Shown: positions 1-13,132, counted from the stretch's first letter. The stretch: DNA of 64,000 bases from Ceratobasidium sp. AG-K (GCA_037039685.1 JAWNGF010000005.1:3038001-3102000), one strand, 5' to 3'. Made by a program: numbers and translations. The notes: generated by a model not told the origin, from the sequence alone.

Positions 1-1484
1 ATCAAGGTTCTTACTCGCAACAATTGTCAGTTCACGGTTCGCGGTGGTGGGCACCACTTCCAATCCAGGCTGGGCGGGAACCTCGTCCGGAGTGCTGATC
101 TCGCTCTCAAAGCTCAACGCTGTTCAAGTGAGTGACGATGCCAGGTCGGTCGTAGTCGGCGCTGGATCTCGCTGGGACGACGTCTACGCTGAGACTGGTA
201 AGTATGGCATTACTGTCGCTGGGGGTAGAATGTCCCCAGTCGGAGTGAGCGGGTTTCTGCTGGGCGCGGGGTTGTCATTTCTGGTGCGTCAGGTCGGCTT
301 TGCGGGGGACAGCGTGCTTTCGTACGAGGTGATTGGTTTTGATCGATTTCTTTTCGAATTCGAGTGAGAATAACGGACATTCATAGCTTTTACTTGCCGA
401 TGGCTCCATCATCGACGTGACCGAAACCTCCCAGCCTACCTGTTCAAAGCTCTCAAAGGGGGAAGTGGAAACTTTGGAATCGTTACCAGTTTCCGCCTTC
501 AATCCTACTCTGTCGGCGACGTCTACGCAGGTCACCTCCACTATACACCTGATCATTATGACACTTTATTCCACTCATGGAAACCTATGCTCGTTCCGCA
601 ACTGAATCAGATCCCAAGTCGCACGTTGTTTCTTTCTTTATCAATGTTCCATCGCAGTCACTCAGCATGGCTACCTTCTATGCGTTTCATTCGGATCCTG
701 TTGCCACTCCACCGCCTCCAATAAGCCCTTTATGGATGTTTCGACGGCAGTGAATCCCCTCGGGGTCAAGACCGTGAAGGATGCAGTGGACGATCTCTCC
801 GTAGGAATTACAAACGGTCAGAGGTACTTATTTCCGTAATTGCGGATAGGTTGAAAGTTGTGAAAACTTACTCCACCTCACACAGAAACAAATTTTACGG
901 CTATTCCATCCGTGGAGATGGGATGCTATTTAAGCAACTTCACACCCTGTGGCAATCCACCACCACTGGGCTCAATTCCACCTCCGGATGGCTTTCCGGA
1001 ATGCTTTGCAGCCGGTCTCGAATAGCATGGCCCGTGCGAGCAACGAACAAGGGGGAAATGTCCTCGGCTTACAACCTATGAACGACCCACTCATCAGTAA
1101 GAATAGATATTACAGCTCAATCGAGAAATACTGACGGCATTTAATCGTCGTAAGCTACTACTTTGTCTGGAGCCTAGCGGCGGACGACGAAAAGGTATAT
1201 ACAACTATTGACTTGACAAGGTGATGGAGAACTCGAAGGAGATTGCTCGATCGCAGGGGAAACTCGCTGAATACATGCAGGTCAGGGTCTGTTGCAATAT
1301 GCCGTTATTAATTGCTGATCGGAACTGAGGTTGAAGATACCTCAATTTCGCGAGTACTAGCCAACCAGTAATTGAGTCGTACGGCCAAGCTCAATTGGAC
1401 TTCCTCAAGAGCGTCAAAGCCGGGTACGACCCAGAGGGCGCGTTCACGAAGCTGTCTCCTGGCGGATTCAAGATACCTTTGTAG
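1..1484 (+). pseudogene. FAD-linked oxidase, tandem copy 1 (5' end outside window, frameshifted)
   Basis: First member of the tandem family of FAD-linked oxidases in this window. Aligned by eye to the intact copies, it keeps the flavin-binding glycine-rich stretch, the usual introns and the C-terminal BBE segment ending in FKIPL and a stop at 1482-1484. The reading frame is broken several times: an extra base near 52-55 just after the conserved RGGGH, single-base losses near 425-445 and 567-580, and another near 730. The 5' exons with the signal peptide lie outside the window. No frame encodes more than about 100 aa of it. I see a decayed gene; a run of assembly errors is less likely because the four sister copies have none. 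Confidence 0.85.
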
Positions 1485-3174
1485 CAGTGCGCTGCACGTA
1501 TTTTATCTTAATAATAAAAATGAAAATCTCCCTGCCAAACCTCATCGCCATTATTGAGTGAAAAGTTGTGAAACCTTATTCATACAGGTTCTATTGAAAC
1601 GAATGGAATGCAAAGAGATGTCTGGGCCCTTAAACGTATCTGGCCGCCATATATGCGTACGGACGAACGAGCGGCCATGAATAACGCCTACGCGCATATA
1701 GGTTAAGTAATCAACCTCGTTACATCATCTGGAGTTACATCAAGTTACCTCACTGTCTCCAACTTGAAATCGCGACCTCATACTTCGATAGCAGGTAATA
1801 TTGATTTTCTCATCACCCTTCAGTTCCGCATCAATTTTTTTGCAATGATATTAGGAGATTGCAGTCGATGACTATGAGCAGTGTGCCAAATTTTCCGGAG
1901 CTTTACCTATTTCCGAGTGGAATGTTTGTCCTATAGGCCAAGCAAAGGCTAGTAGCTACATAGGAGCGTACCTTATATACGAAATAATAACCGGACCACG
2001 CCACAGAAGCCATCGGATATAAGTCAAATCATGCAACCTGCGACAATACTACCAGTAGAGCCAGGTGGAAGAGCGCGCTCGAGCCAGAGGCTAATATACA
2101 TATCTTCAACCCTAAGTAATCGGTCGTGAGGTCAAGCCGGAAGTTACTCACTTCACTGTATGCCCCTATGCGTCCGCTCTGATTATCTTGATGCACATTC
2201 CACGTTCTTTACGGGGTGGACCGCAGTCTGGACGGCTTTTTATGCTGCATTCTTGTGCCTGAAATAAGGTTGTACCGCTCTAAGATCAAGATCTGGACTT
2301 TGGGGCCAGCAGATACCGCACGGGCATACATTGCGGCCGGCGAAGATAGGACTCGAAAGTGGCAGGAGTTGGATGAATGATTCAGGGTTGACAAGATTTG
2401 GCATCGAGCGAATAATGAATAAGGTAGATAAGCACGTGAAAAAGTGGTTGGCTCACGGGTCATCCAACGACATGCAAGGCAGTGCCATTTGCTACTGGGG
2501 GTATTCGAACTCCCATCGACCTACTGGCTGGTGAAGAGTATGGGCCGAGGGTTCTGAATTTGATCGATCAAAGAAGTGAGACATGGGAAGCGGAGTAAAT
2601 GAACCCAATGATAAACTTATTTCCATGTGCGAAATGTTATGGCATGGGGCACACCATAATGTCTCACAGCCTGAGATACTCCATGAACAAAACACTGGTG
2701 GGCCAACTTGGAATACCACTCTGCTGGACGTGGCCTCTCCTACCAACCAGAGGAAATAACCTTTCGTGGACAGGCTGTAGGGAACAACTTGGTGAAGAGC
2801 TGGCATCGAGCTGGGAAGCAACCTAGGTGTGGCTATACAGTTGAATCCCTCGTTTACGATAACCGCGATATCGATAAACTCCCGGAAGCGCTGACTCCTC
2901 GCCTCCCCATTTTTATTGGCAATACGCCACCCGTTTCTGCACGTAACACAGCCACTGCCATATATGCGCAGTAAATGCGCAGCTGAATCTGAAGTATGGA
3001 CATGATAAATGTACGGAAATATACGCTACCGGCATGCGAATTCGCAAAGTGTGCGAGTAAGTCTCAAGACCGGTGAATGTAAACTACCTGAGAAAAAGTG
3101 AAAAGATATAAAAACGACCCAATTATGCTCGAGCTCACCAACAATCTATCACTTTCTTTCATCAAATCGACATC
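1485..3174. other. intergenic, no gene recognised
   Basis: No open frame with family resemblance. It contains the 12-base string GCATATAGGTTA at 1694-1705, which recurs downstream of copies 2 and 4, so part of the stretch is probably 3' flank carried along in the tandem duplication. Confidence 0.5.
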
Positions 3175-4751
3175 ATGCCCGCTGTGCGCACCAACTTCCA
3201 AGGCTCCTCGTTTCAGGTGCGCATATACATACACCTGTTATAAACACGTCATTAATTACACTTTCTGTCTAGATATTTAACCCACCTAGCAGCAGCGCTG
3301 CTCGTTTGACAAATACTAGCCGTTCAATCGCTTCTACTCCTCTGCCAACCTCCTCCCGAATGAGCCTCACTTTCCTTGATAAACTCCGAATCCTTGACTT
3401 TTATCATTCACGCGAATTCCTTTGGACTCAGTGTGAGATCGTTGAGGAACTCCACACCATGGGCTACCCAACACTATCACAATCAACCCTAGCAACATAC
3501 CTCAAGGGCGAGGAAGTTATTCGTGCCTACCTAATTGCCCACCCTGGGCATATTCATCTCAAGCGTCGTTCACAGGTTCAGCTCCCTGAAGTCGAGGCAG
3601 CCCTGTATCAATGTGTGCTTCAGAAGGAGACTACGGACGTTCGCTTGACAGGTGCCCTCATTTGCGAGAAGGCTAAGGACTTCTGCCGACTCCTAAATGT
3701 ACCTGAGACAGAGGCACTTTATCTCTCTAATGGCTGGCTCGCACGGTTCAAGAATCGCTCTGGACTTTGAGCTTACAGGTTCCATGGAGAGGCTGCCTCT
3801 GCTCCCGTTGACCGCCTTGCCGCTGAGCTTCCCCGTATCATTTCCCTATTTGGTCCATATGCGCCATGCGATATTTTCAATGCCGATGAAACCGCCCTTT
3901 TCTTCCGCCTAGCTCCTGACACTGGTTTGGCAACTCATCAAATGTCGGGTGTGAAGGGAGACAAGTCCCGTCTCACGTACTTGCTCTGTGCCAACATGGA
4001 TGGCTCAGAGAAGCGACGGCCATTGGTGATTGGTCGTGCAAAGCAGCCTCGATGCTTTGGTCGTGTCACAGCAGCTGAGTTAGGTTTCTATTACTTTTGG
4101 AACCGTACAGCTTGGATGGTCCAAAGTATAATTCATATGTGAGTCCCTAAATCAATTTCGCATTCGTAGCTCACATAATACAACTCAAACAGATTCCTAT
4201 TCAATCTTAACGAGGACATGAAGGCTCAAGGTCGATATATTCTTCTTCTGCTTGATAATGCATCGTCGCATCGGCATAATCCCGCCGACTACTCGAACAT
4301 TCGGATTGAGTTCCTCCTGCCAAACCTTACCTCATGGATCCAGCCAATGGATGCCGGGATTATTCGATGCTTCAAGGCTCTCTATTGCCACAGGTTCACA
4401 CGGCTTGCCTTGGAGTGCGACAACGAGGGAATCGAGCGCATTTACAACATTACTCAGCTCCAGGCGATGCGACTGGCGTCCGAGGCATGGGATAACGTCT
4501 CGTCCACTACGATTGCCAACTGTTGGTGCCATACCCAGCTTGTAACCCCCGCACCAACTCCAATTGCCGATTCCGAGCTTCGCCCCGACGACGAGCTACT
4601 GCAAGCTGAGCTCCAACGCCGCCCGAACTGCACGCATCCGAAATTCCAGAAGATGTTGGCCCTGCTGGACACAAATCAGCCAACCAAGCAGGAGGAGACG
4701 GAGGAAGATATTGCTAATAGAATTACTAGCCAACTTACGCTCGAAGATTAA
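3175..4751 (+). pseudogene. pogo/Tigger-like DDE transposase, one in-frame stop
   Basis: Three exons are inferred: 3175-3216, 3273-4138 and 4193-4751, with introns of 56 and 54 nt. Joined they give 488 codons. The product resembles fungal CENP-B/pogo-type transposases: an N-terminal helix-turn-helix region (around LDKLRILDFYHS), a DNA-binding part ending near GWLARFKNRSGL, then the DDE superfamily catalytic core with acidic residues in FNADETALFF, LLLLDNASSH and WIQPMDAGII. The frame is open throughout except for TGA at 3768-3770 (codon 180), which fits a CGA-to-TGA change. I found no convincing terminal inverted repeats, so the element limits are unknown. It sits between oxidase copies 1 and 2 and probably inserted after the array arose. 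It differs in sequence from the transposase at 30.6-32.5 kb. Confidence 0.8.
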
Positions 4752-5174
4752 CATCCCTCCGTAGCACTTTCCTTCGTGCATTCCTCACTTTTGTTTCGCT
4801 TTTGTATGTAGTTATTGTCTGGTTACAAACTATGTACATATTTATACCCAAAAGGGGTGTTACATAAGAAAATCGGTACAAAAACAGCGTTGACAAAGCT
4901 GCTTGCTCGTGTGTTGAGAAACCCCTCCTCAACAATAAACTCGAATATGAAATGCGACCATCACGATCGTAACCGAGGGATTCGACTGTACGATCAAAAC
5001 GATCTGATTTGTGCTATCCAAATTCCTTTTATTTTGCAAAATTCCTCGGAACCGGACACCGATCGACTGCACGTGACCACTATGTTCTTTAATTTCGTTT
5101 GAACACTGCGAGGAATGAGCATGGGAGGCACCATGGAAAAATGCGACACATCTCGGCAACGAAGGAAGATTATG
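4752..5174. other. intergenic between transposase and oxidase copy 2
   Basis: Transposon 3' flank followed by promoter DNA of oxidase copy 2. No gene seen. The last ~60 bases resemble the region upstream of copies 3 and 4. Confidence 0.4.
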
Positions 5175-5181
5175 GTATAAA
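5175..5181 (+). promoter_or_regulatory. TATA box of oxidase copy 2
   Basis: TATAAAA 58 bp upstream of the start codon at 5233. Copies 3, 4 and 5 have a related A-rich box at nearly the same distance (49-55 bp). Confidence 0.6.
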
Positions 5182-5232
5182 AGGCGGCTCCGGCTCACTG
5201 AGAATGAGCCCAACCCCGTTGCATTCCTCATC

Positions 5233-7063
5233 ATGCCCACTCGCGGTCGCTTCAGCACTTTTCTCGCTGCCGTCCTCATCGCGGGCCTTAGCACATGTCA
5301 AGCAACGAACAACTGTGTAAGTTTGACTCCTCTCTTTAGAGATTCGAAATCTCAACGCGTTGGTAACCAGTGCGATAAGATCGAGGCGGCGACATCGAGC
5401 GACAAGATCCTCCGCGATACGTCCTCGAATTACACAACAGAGAATGCGAACTACTGGTGTATGTTTGGCGCTGTTTTAACTCTTCCCATGCTGACAGCAT
5501 CATTTAGCCTCGTCTTGTATTCTGACCCCTCAGTGCATATTCACCCCGACATCCTCATCCGATGTCTCTACGGCAATCAAGATCCTTACTCGAAATAACT
5601 GCCAGTTTGCTGTTCGTGGAGGTGGCCACACTCCCAACCCAGGCTGGGCGGGAACCTCGTCTGGAGTGCTTATTTCGCTCTCAAAACTCCACACCTCTCA
5701 AGTGAGCGATGACGCCAAGTCGGTCGTAGTCGGAGCCGGGTCTCGCTGGGGTGATGTTTACGCAGCGACAGATAAACGCAACGTGACCGTTGCTGGAGGC
5801 AGGGCATCTCCAGTCGGAGTTAGCGGGTTCCTGCTGGGCGGTGGTTTATCCTTCCTGATGCACCAGGCTGGGTTTTCGGCGAACAGCGTGCTAGCATACG
5901 AGGTATTTTTTCACGTTTTATTTTATTTTATTTTATTTTTTTGCCCTGCATGTCCTGACATTTGACGCTCATAGATGGTGCTTGCAAATGGCACAATTGT
6001 CACCGCAACCAAATCCTCCTACCCAGACTTGTACAAGGCGCAAAAGGGTGGAAGTGGGAACTTTGGCATTGTTACGAGCTACACCCTTCAGACTTATCCC
6101 GTCAACAATGTCTATGCTGGAAACATTCACTACTCACCCGATCACTACAACGACTTATTTCCCCTCATGGATACATATTCTCGCGATGGGACAGAATCAG
6201 GTCCCAAGTCCCATGTGATTTTTTTCTTCATCAATGTTCCCTCACAGTCGATGAACCTGGCTACCTTCTATGGTTTTTACTCGGACCCTGTGACGACTCC
6301 GCCACCTGTGATCCAGCCTTTCCTAGAGGTCCCAACTGTGCTCAATACCCTTAAGGTCACAACGATAAAGGAGGCAGTAGACGAACTAGGCTCGGGCATT
6401 GCCAGCGGTCAAAGGTATGTGTTTCCATACTTATAGCTACGCTAGTGACTCTCAGAACTTACTCTCCGCTGAACAGATCCGGCTTCCACACTTATTCTAT
6501 TCGTTCAGACGCCGATTTATTCAAGCAACTTACCGGCCTATGGCAAACCGCCGCCGATTCGCTAAGCGCCACACCCGGATGGTCTTTGAGCATGGTCTTC
6601 CAGCCGATTTCGAATAGCATGATCCGCGCAAGCGAAGAGCGAGGTGGAAACGTCCTCGGACTGAAAACTAACAAGGATCCGCTGATGGGTACGCATGAAT
6701 ACATTGGCTGATATGGGATTGACTCACATCTTTTCATAGTTGTAAGCTATACGTTTACCTGGACTAACGCTGCCGACGACGAGAAAGTGTACGCGACGAT
6801 TGACAAGTTAACGGAAGACTCGAAGAAAATCGCTCGATCGAAGGGAAAACTCGCCGACTACTTGTGAGCTCTCATGCGTTATTATGGCGAAAATAATCAC
6901 TAATCATAATAACAGGTACATGAACTATGCGAGCACCCATCAGTCTGTTATTGAATCTTACGGCCAGTCGCAAGTGAACTTCCTCAACAAGGTCAAGCGC
7001 AAGTACGACCCGAAGGATGTTTTCAGCAAATTATCTCCTGGCGGGTTCAAGATCCCTTCGTAA
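5233..7063 (+). CDS. secreted FAD-linked oxidase (VAO/BBE type), copy 2
   Basis: Seven exons: 5233-5316, 5371-5458, 5508-5902, 5975-6414, 6477-6688, 6740-6863, 6916-7063; 496 aa. Residues 1-24 form a signal peptide (charged start, hydrophobic core LAAVLIAG, then STCQA). The FAD-binding PCMH-type domain covers about 60-235, with RGGGH at 93-97 (the usual histidine for covalent FAD) and GVSGFLLGGGLSF at 160-172. The C-terminal BBE segment (SYGQ...FLNKVKRKYDP...GGFKIPS) covers the last ~45 residues. Family members oxidise alcohols, sugars or secondary metabolites with O2, giving H2O2; the substrate here is unknown. The cysteine that makes the second flavin bond in berberine-bridge enzymes is replaced (GGRASPVG, 153-160). 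The start is set by the signal peptide and a TATA box 58 bp upstream. Confidence 0.9.
5916..5942. repeat. TTTTA pentanucleotide microsatellite in intron 3 of copy 2
   Basis: Five uninterrupted TTTTA units followed by a T run, inside the 72-nt intron 5903-5974. The sister copies lack it, so it is a local expansion. Confidence 0.85.
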
Positions 7064-8204
7064 TAGATTGTTACTCGTCATAAATATTCTGGTTACGAAA
7101 ATAGATACATTTCTTTGAATACTTGGGTGGTAGTTGCCCAGCATTACACAAACCACAATTGGGGTTATTTGATCCGTATTAGTACCTTGTCCCGAACAGA
7201 CAAACTACATACAAATTCAGTTCATTACACGCAAACTTGTGGGCTCTGCCAGCCTATCACCTCAACATCGGATCTCCCGGTGGCCTTGTGTTTACTTCTT
7301 GCAACCCGCCCCTGGCGATGTCTCTTTTCGTAGATTCTTGCCTAAGACCCACTTGGCCGCTTGACTAACTCAATCCACCTGTTTCCTTCGACTCGCCCTT
7401 TCTTACATGCTAATTCCTCTCGAGTGTAAGAACCTAGCATGAGATGAAGTCAAACTTAGAATGGCAGCATCGTCACGCTGACTGGAAATATACTCTTTCA
7501 AACTTACTCGTATAGCTTGTATCCAGGCCAGGGGCAAATAAATGGAGAACCAGGACCTATAAGAAATACCCAGATATCACGTACTGATAGCGCATATTCA
7601 TGGACATGGGGGCACATGCGTCTAATGCCTACCTAGCATATAGGTTATGTAATCCTTCGATTACCTGCACTAACAAAACGTCGATTGGTGTTTTAGGATA
7701 CTCTTACAAATATGTGCCTTGACAGTCCGAGCCTAATTCTCTATTTTGTACGTCTTAGGGATTTCATTTTGGAGCTGCACTATCTTGGTCTCATCGGCGG
7801 ATGCTCTCCCGTTCTCCATGGAGGTATGAAAATCACACTGACCCTTCCTGCAAATTGTACATGCGAAATAAACGGTCGGTGGGCCGGTTTAGAATGCCAC
7901 ACCATCGAATGTAATCACTCTTATCGATCAGAATAGTGAACCTTAAATAGACTTTGGATTAGTCCGCGAGAACCGGCATTTATGCGGGTGGCACCGCAAA
8001 TGGTTGCATAATTAGAGCGATTTGGTTTGTTCAAGGCATAGACTGTTCCATATTATCTTGAAATGGACACTTGGGTTCAGGGTCGGTATTATATTAGCCG
8101 CGTGGCCGCTATACTTTGTGATTACGTTCGTTCACCACATGGGAGCTGTCCGGATGGCAACTTGCACGACAGGGACATTTCTTGGCATGGACGGACAAAA
8201 CTAC
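7064..8204. other. intergenic between copies 2 and 3
   Basis: No gene recognised. It holds a second copy of GCATATAGGTTA at 7637-7648. The last ~100 bases resemble the upstream regions of the other copies. Confidence 0.5.
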
Positions 8205-8212
8205 TACAAAAG
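8205..8212 (+). promoter_or_regulatory. TATA-like box of oxidase copy 3
   Basis: TACAAAAG 55 bp upstream of the start codon at 8260. It is a weak match, supported mainly by its position relative to the boxes of copies 2, 4 and 5. Confidence 0.35.
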
Positions 8213-8259
8213 AAGTCTCGCCAACTGCGAACGACACCCAGTCTATCGGACACCACCCC

Positions 8260-10082
8260 ATGAACACTCGCGCTCGCTTAGGCACCCTTCTCGCCGCCGT
8301 CCTTGTTGCGGGCTTGGGAACATGTAATGCAACGAATATCTGCGTAAGCTCGTTCATAACGATGAGTTTCGTGAAAGCTAAAATTCGTCGGTATAAAGTG
8401 TGACAAGCTTGAGGCAGCGACATCGGGAGGGAAAATCATTCGTGATACGTCTCCCGAATACACGTCAGAAAACTCGAACTACTGGTGTGCGTTTACAAAC
8501 TTGGCGTTATTCCATCTCTACACATACTTAGCCGTTGCTTAGCACCGTCCTGCATATTGACCCCACGATGCATCTTTACCCCCACATCGGCATCCGATGT
8601 TTCTACAGCCGTCAAAGTTCTCGCTCGCAACAACTGTCAGTTTGCAACTCGCGGTGGCGGACACGCCCTCATTCCGGGATGGGCGGGGACCTCGTCCGGA
8701 GTCCTTATTTCGCTCTCTCACCTGAATAACATTCAAATGAGTGACGATAACGAATCAGTTATTGTCGGAGCTGGAAATCGCTGGGGTGACATCTATGTGG
8801 AAACCGGGAAACATGGTGTCTCGGTTGCTGGAGGAAGAGTACCCGCAGTTGGAGTGAGCGGGTTCCTACTGGGCGGAGGTTTGTCGTTCCTTATGAATGA
8901 GGTTGGGTTTGCCGCAAACAGCGTGCTCGCTTACGATGTAAGAGTTTTTATGGTTTCTCTTTCAGCCTCTAACACAGGGATATGTTTCTAGATTGTGCTG
9001 GCGAATGGTACACTTGCTACGGTGACCAAAAACTCTAGCCCCGACCTTTTCAAAGCTCTCAAAGGCGGAAGTGGGAATTTTGGTATCGCCACTAGCTTCC
9101 ATCTCAAGACATACCCTGTTGGCGACGTTTACTCTGGAAATCTCCACTATTCATCTGATCACTACGACGACTTACTTCCACTTATAGAATCCTACGCCCG
9201 TGACGGGGCGGAATCAGACCCCAAGTCGCACATCATCTGTTTGTTCGCGAGTTTTCCATCTCAGTCGATCAACATGGCTTCCTTCTATGGGTTCTACTCC
9301 GACCCCGTGACTACTCCACCGCCGTCAATCAAGCCTTTCGTGGATGTTCCTACTGTGACCAACACTCTCAAGGTCAGGACTATGAAAGAAGCAGCAGACG
9401 AACTTAATGGGGCCGTTGTGGATGGCCAAAGGTACAGACTTTCGCACCAATAGCTGTGCTGAGAGTCATGCAGACTTACTCCTCATTGAACAGATCCGGC
9501 TTCGGCACATACTCCATTCGTGCAGATTCATCATTATTCAAGCAACTGCTGGATCTGTGGCAGACTAGTTCTGATGGGATGAACTCTACGTCCGGCTGGT
9601 CGTCCGGCATGGTCTTCCAGCCAATCCCAAACCGCATGATTCATGCAAGCAACAAGCAAGGGGGAAACGTCCTCGGAATAAAGCCTATGTCCGATCCATT
9701 GATCAGTGAGCGAAGCTATCCTAACTCCCGCAAGATGGACTAACGGTGTTCAATAGTTGTTAATTACTACTATACCTGGAGCTCGCCCGCTGACAATGAA
9801 AAGGTATATGCAGCTATCAACAAGTTGACGGAGGACTCGAAGGCAATCGCTCAATCACAGGGAAAGCTTGCCGACTATATGTAAGCCTGCGTTTGTTTCG
9901 GTTCGGCTGTAGTGGTCGCTGATTACAACTGAAGATATCTTAATTATGCCAATCCTGGTCAGCAGGTGTTTGAGTCGTACGGCCAGCCGCAAGTGGACTT
10001 CCTCAAGAATGTCAAGGCCAAGTACGACCCGGAGGGGGTGTTTACAACTCTGTCTCCTGGCGGGTTCAAGATACTTTTGTAG
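8260..10082 (+). CDS. secreted FAD-linked oxidase (VAO/BBE type), copy 3
   Basis: Exons 8260-8343, 8399-8486, 8543-8937, 8992-9431, 9494-9705, 9757-9880, 9935-10082; every exon has exactly the same length as in copy 2, giving 496 aa. Signal peptide 1-24 (LLAAVLVAGLGTCNA). RGGGH is at 93-97 and VGVSGFLLGGGLSFL follows; the position of a second flavin-linking cysteine reads GGRVPAVG. The BBE tail is SYGQPQVDFLKNVKAKYDP. It differs from copy 2 throughout, so the duplication is not recent. Oxidase of unknown substrate, probably extracellular or in the secretory path. All splice sites are GT...AG. Confidence 0.9.
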
Positions 10083-11264
10083 GAGGTTAATGTATGCTGT
10101 GTATACTACCAACTATCAAGATACATGTCTATCGGTGAAGCTGTGACTGGTAGCTACTTGAACGGTCCGTTACTTTCTCGTGTAAAGCCACTTATAAAAC
10201 CAAGGGTTGGTAAGGCAAATTCTTTGCATGCAAATCTGCAGTCGGTTAGTCCAATATTGAACGTCTGGGACTCGTAAACATACCCCCTCCCCCTGTGCAT
10301 GTACGTACAGAGAGTGATATCAATCAGTATTCGCACGCAGTGAGCCCAAGCCCACGTGCATACAGCTTAAGTAAGCTGCCTCGATCTCGTTAGGCGTACC
10401 GTTACGCAAAACACATAAGCCAACCCTATATCCGGTTGGTTTGGAGCCGGGTGCCTCGGATTGTGAAAATAAAATTCGCGACGGACAATGGAAGAGGTGA
10501 TCGACGAGTTGAGTCGGACTGGGAGGTTCTAGGACTTGTGGTTTGGAATCAATGATCATCCTTGTATCTGACGGCTACTCAGAGTGACAAGAGTTGTATG
10601 AACAATCAATGAGGTCAAAGCAGATTTGATGCATATGACAAATCGCGAGCGAAATTAGTGAATGCCGCACTGCAAGCGCAAACGCGTAATACGTGGCTAC
10701 GTATGATCCACGAGGAAGCGCTGTTCAGCGATGCATAATAAGTATTCGAATTGTGGCCGACCTGTTGATTATGATGAGGCCAGTCCGGAAACAATTCCAT
10801 GTGATCAATCGGAGTAACAACCTGGAGGAAGCGGGGTAATCGGACTCGGTCGTTACAGTACTATCATGCGATGCAATGCAATGTGGGAGGTCCCGCATCA
10901 CACACGCCTCGTGTCTTTTATGCCAATAGATTGGCGAGCCGAATTAGCACGCTACTTTACCGTATACAGTCACTCCCACTGATCATAGAAATCGACTTTA
11001 CTGTAAGCAGACGTGAATGAGGCGGGACTGGCTCACAAAGGGCCAGTGCTAACGCGCGCAGCACCATGGATGGCGATACAATCAAAAGTATCCACTTATC
11101 AGGCGCCATCTGCTCCATTCTACGATCAACATGCGGGCAGGGGCGCTAATCAGCCTCGTGACTGCCATGCTATCGCCCTCATTACGTCTATACATGACGA
11201 GCAATGAATAAAGGTGGCAACAGGACGCTCGGGGGTACATCTCGGCGCAGCTAGATGGTTTCAG
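10083..11264. other. intergenic between copies 3 and 4
   Basis: No gene or repeat recognised beyond the promoter-proximal segment of copy 4. Confidence 0.4.
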
Positions 11265-11272
11265 CATAAAAG
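11265..11272 (+). promoter_or_regulatory. TATA-like box of oxidase copy 4
   Basis: CATAAAAG 54 bp upstream of the start at 11319, in a context (GCATAAAAGCTGCC) like that of copy 2 (GTATAAAAGGCGGC). Confidence 0.5.
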
Positions 11273-11318
11273 CTGCCTCTTGCTCCCTAAGAATTACCCC
11301 ACTGCCGGGCCCCCCTCG

Positions 11319-13132
11319 ATGGTCACTCCTATTGGCTTGGCCGGTTTTCTTGCCGTCCTCTTTGCGGGTTTTAGCACATGTGATGCGACAAATAGATGCG
11401 TAAGTCTGTTTATCCTGATCGCTCATGCGAAGTCTTATCGCGCTGTCTCAAGTGTGGTAAGCTCAAGTTGGCGACATCGAATGATAAAGTCCTCGACTCT
11501 TCGTCTTCGGATTATAACCTGGAAAGCTTGAAGTACTGGTGTATGATTGGTACTATTTCATCCCAATTTTCTGCTCATATATCACTTAGCTTCGACCTGC
11601 TTCTTGAGTCCTCAATGTATCTTCAACCCGACCTCCTCATCAGATCTATCTGCCGCAATGAAGGTTCTGACTCGCAATGGTTGTCAGTTTGCGGTTCGCG
11701 GTGGTGGGCATACTCCTAACGCTGGCTGGGCGGGAACTTCGTCAGGAGTGCTCATCTCCCTCTCAAAGCTGAATAAGATTCAGATGAGCCACGATACCAA
11801 GTCGATTGTTGTTGGAGCTGGGAATCGCTGGGGTGATGTCTACGCGGAGACCGGGAAACACAATCTCACCGTGGCCGGTGGCAGGGTCTCTCCAGTCGGC
11901 GTGAGCGGATTACTTCTGGGTGGAGGCTTATCCTTCCTAATGCACCTGGTTGGGTTCGCGGCGAACAGCGTGCTCCAGTACGAGGTAATTACCTTTAGTA
12001 TTTCCAGTTGGCGCTCCAATCCCTTATGGTTATTCAGATCGTATTGGCGAATGGCACAGTCGCTAGAGTGGATAAATCCTCCCGCCCGGACCTATTTAAG
12101 GCTCTCAAAGGTGGAAGCGGGAACTTTGGCGTTGTCACGAGTTTCCGTCTACAAACATACCCGATTAACTATGTTTACGCGGGGAGCCTCTCCTATTCTC
12201 CCGATTACTATGGCACTTTATTCCCACTTATGGAAATGTATACTCGTAACGGGACGGAATTGGATCCCAAATCGCATTTTATTTTTGCTTTCGTGAACGT
12301 TCCGGCACTGCCCCAGACACCGAACATGGCCACCTTCTATCCATTCTATGCGGATCCCGTGACTACCCCGCCACCCGTAATCAAGCCCTTTGTGGACGTT
12401 CCAACTATGGCCAGCACGCTCGAAATCAAGACTGTGAAAAATGTGACCGATGAATTCGGCACTGGGATTGGGCAGGGACAGAGGTACCGCGTTTCAATAC
12501 TCAAGACTGCGGAGCCGTAAGACCTGACTCGGTACTGAACAGATGGGGTTTCAGCGCTTATTCCGTTCGCACAGACGCTAGATTATTCAAGGAACTCTAC
12601 GAGGTGTGGCAAGCTGCGACCAACACAATGGGTTCCATCCCTGGGTGGTCGTCTGGCATCGTGTTCCAGCCGATTTCGAACCGCATGGTCCGCGAAAGCG
12701 ACAAGCGGGGAGGAAATGTCCTTGGACTAAAGCCGAACAAAGATCCACTGATGAGTAAGTTTGGGTGACACCGCTCATTTGTGATATGCTAATAGGGCTT
12801 GGCAGGTGTGAACTATCAGTATACCTGGTTTAATGCTACCGACGATAAAATGGTGTACACAACGATTCGTAAACTGATAGCGGACTCCAAGAAAGTCGCT
12901 CGGTCACAAGGAAGACTTGCTGATTATATGTGTGTTTACATTTCCTTCGAGTTGACAGGGAAAATGGCTGACCAAAAACTCAAGTTATATGAACTACGGG
13001 AGTGCCGATCAGCCGGTAATTGAATCTTACGGCCAACAGCAAGTAGACTTCCTCAAGAGAGTCGAGGCCAAATATGACCCGAATAATGTATTTAGAAAGC
13101 TATCTCCGAGTGGTTTCAAGATACCTTTGTAA
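11319..13132 (+). CDS. secreted FAD-linked oxidase (VAO/BBE type), copy 4
   Basis: Exons 11319-11399, 11453-11540, 11590-11984, 12038-12483, 12543-12754, 12806-12929, 12985-13132; 497 aa. Exon 1 is one codon shorter and exon 4 two codons longer (ALPQTPNM region) than in copies 2, 3 and 5; otherwise the structure is identical. Signal peptide about 1-23 (GLAGFLAVLFAGFSTCDA). The flavin-binding domain has RGGGH and GVSGLLLGGGLSFL, and GGRVSPVG again lacks the second flavin-linking cysteine. The C-terminal part reads SYGQQQVDFLKRVEAKYDP and ends FKIPL. The substrate is not predictable from sequence alone. A decayed OYE fragment lies about 530 bp downstream. Confidence 0.9.
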
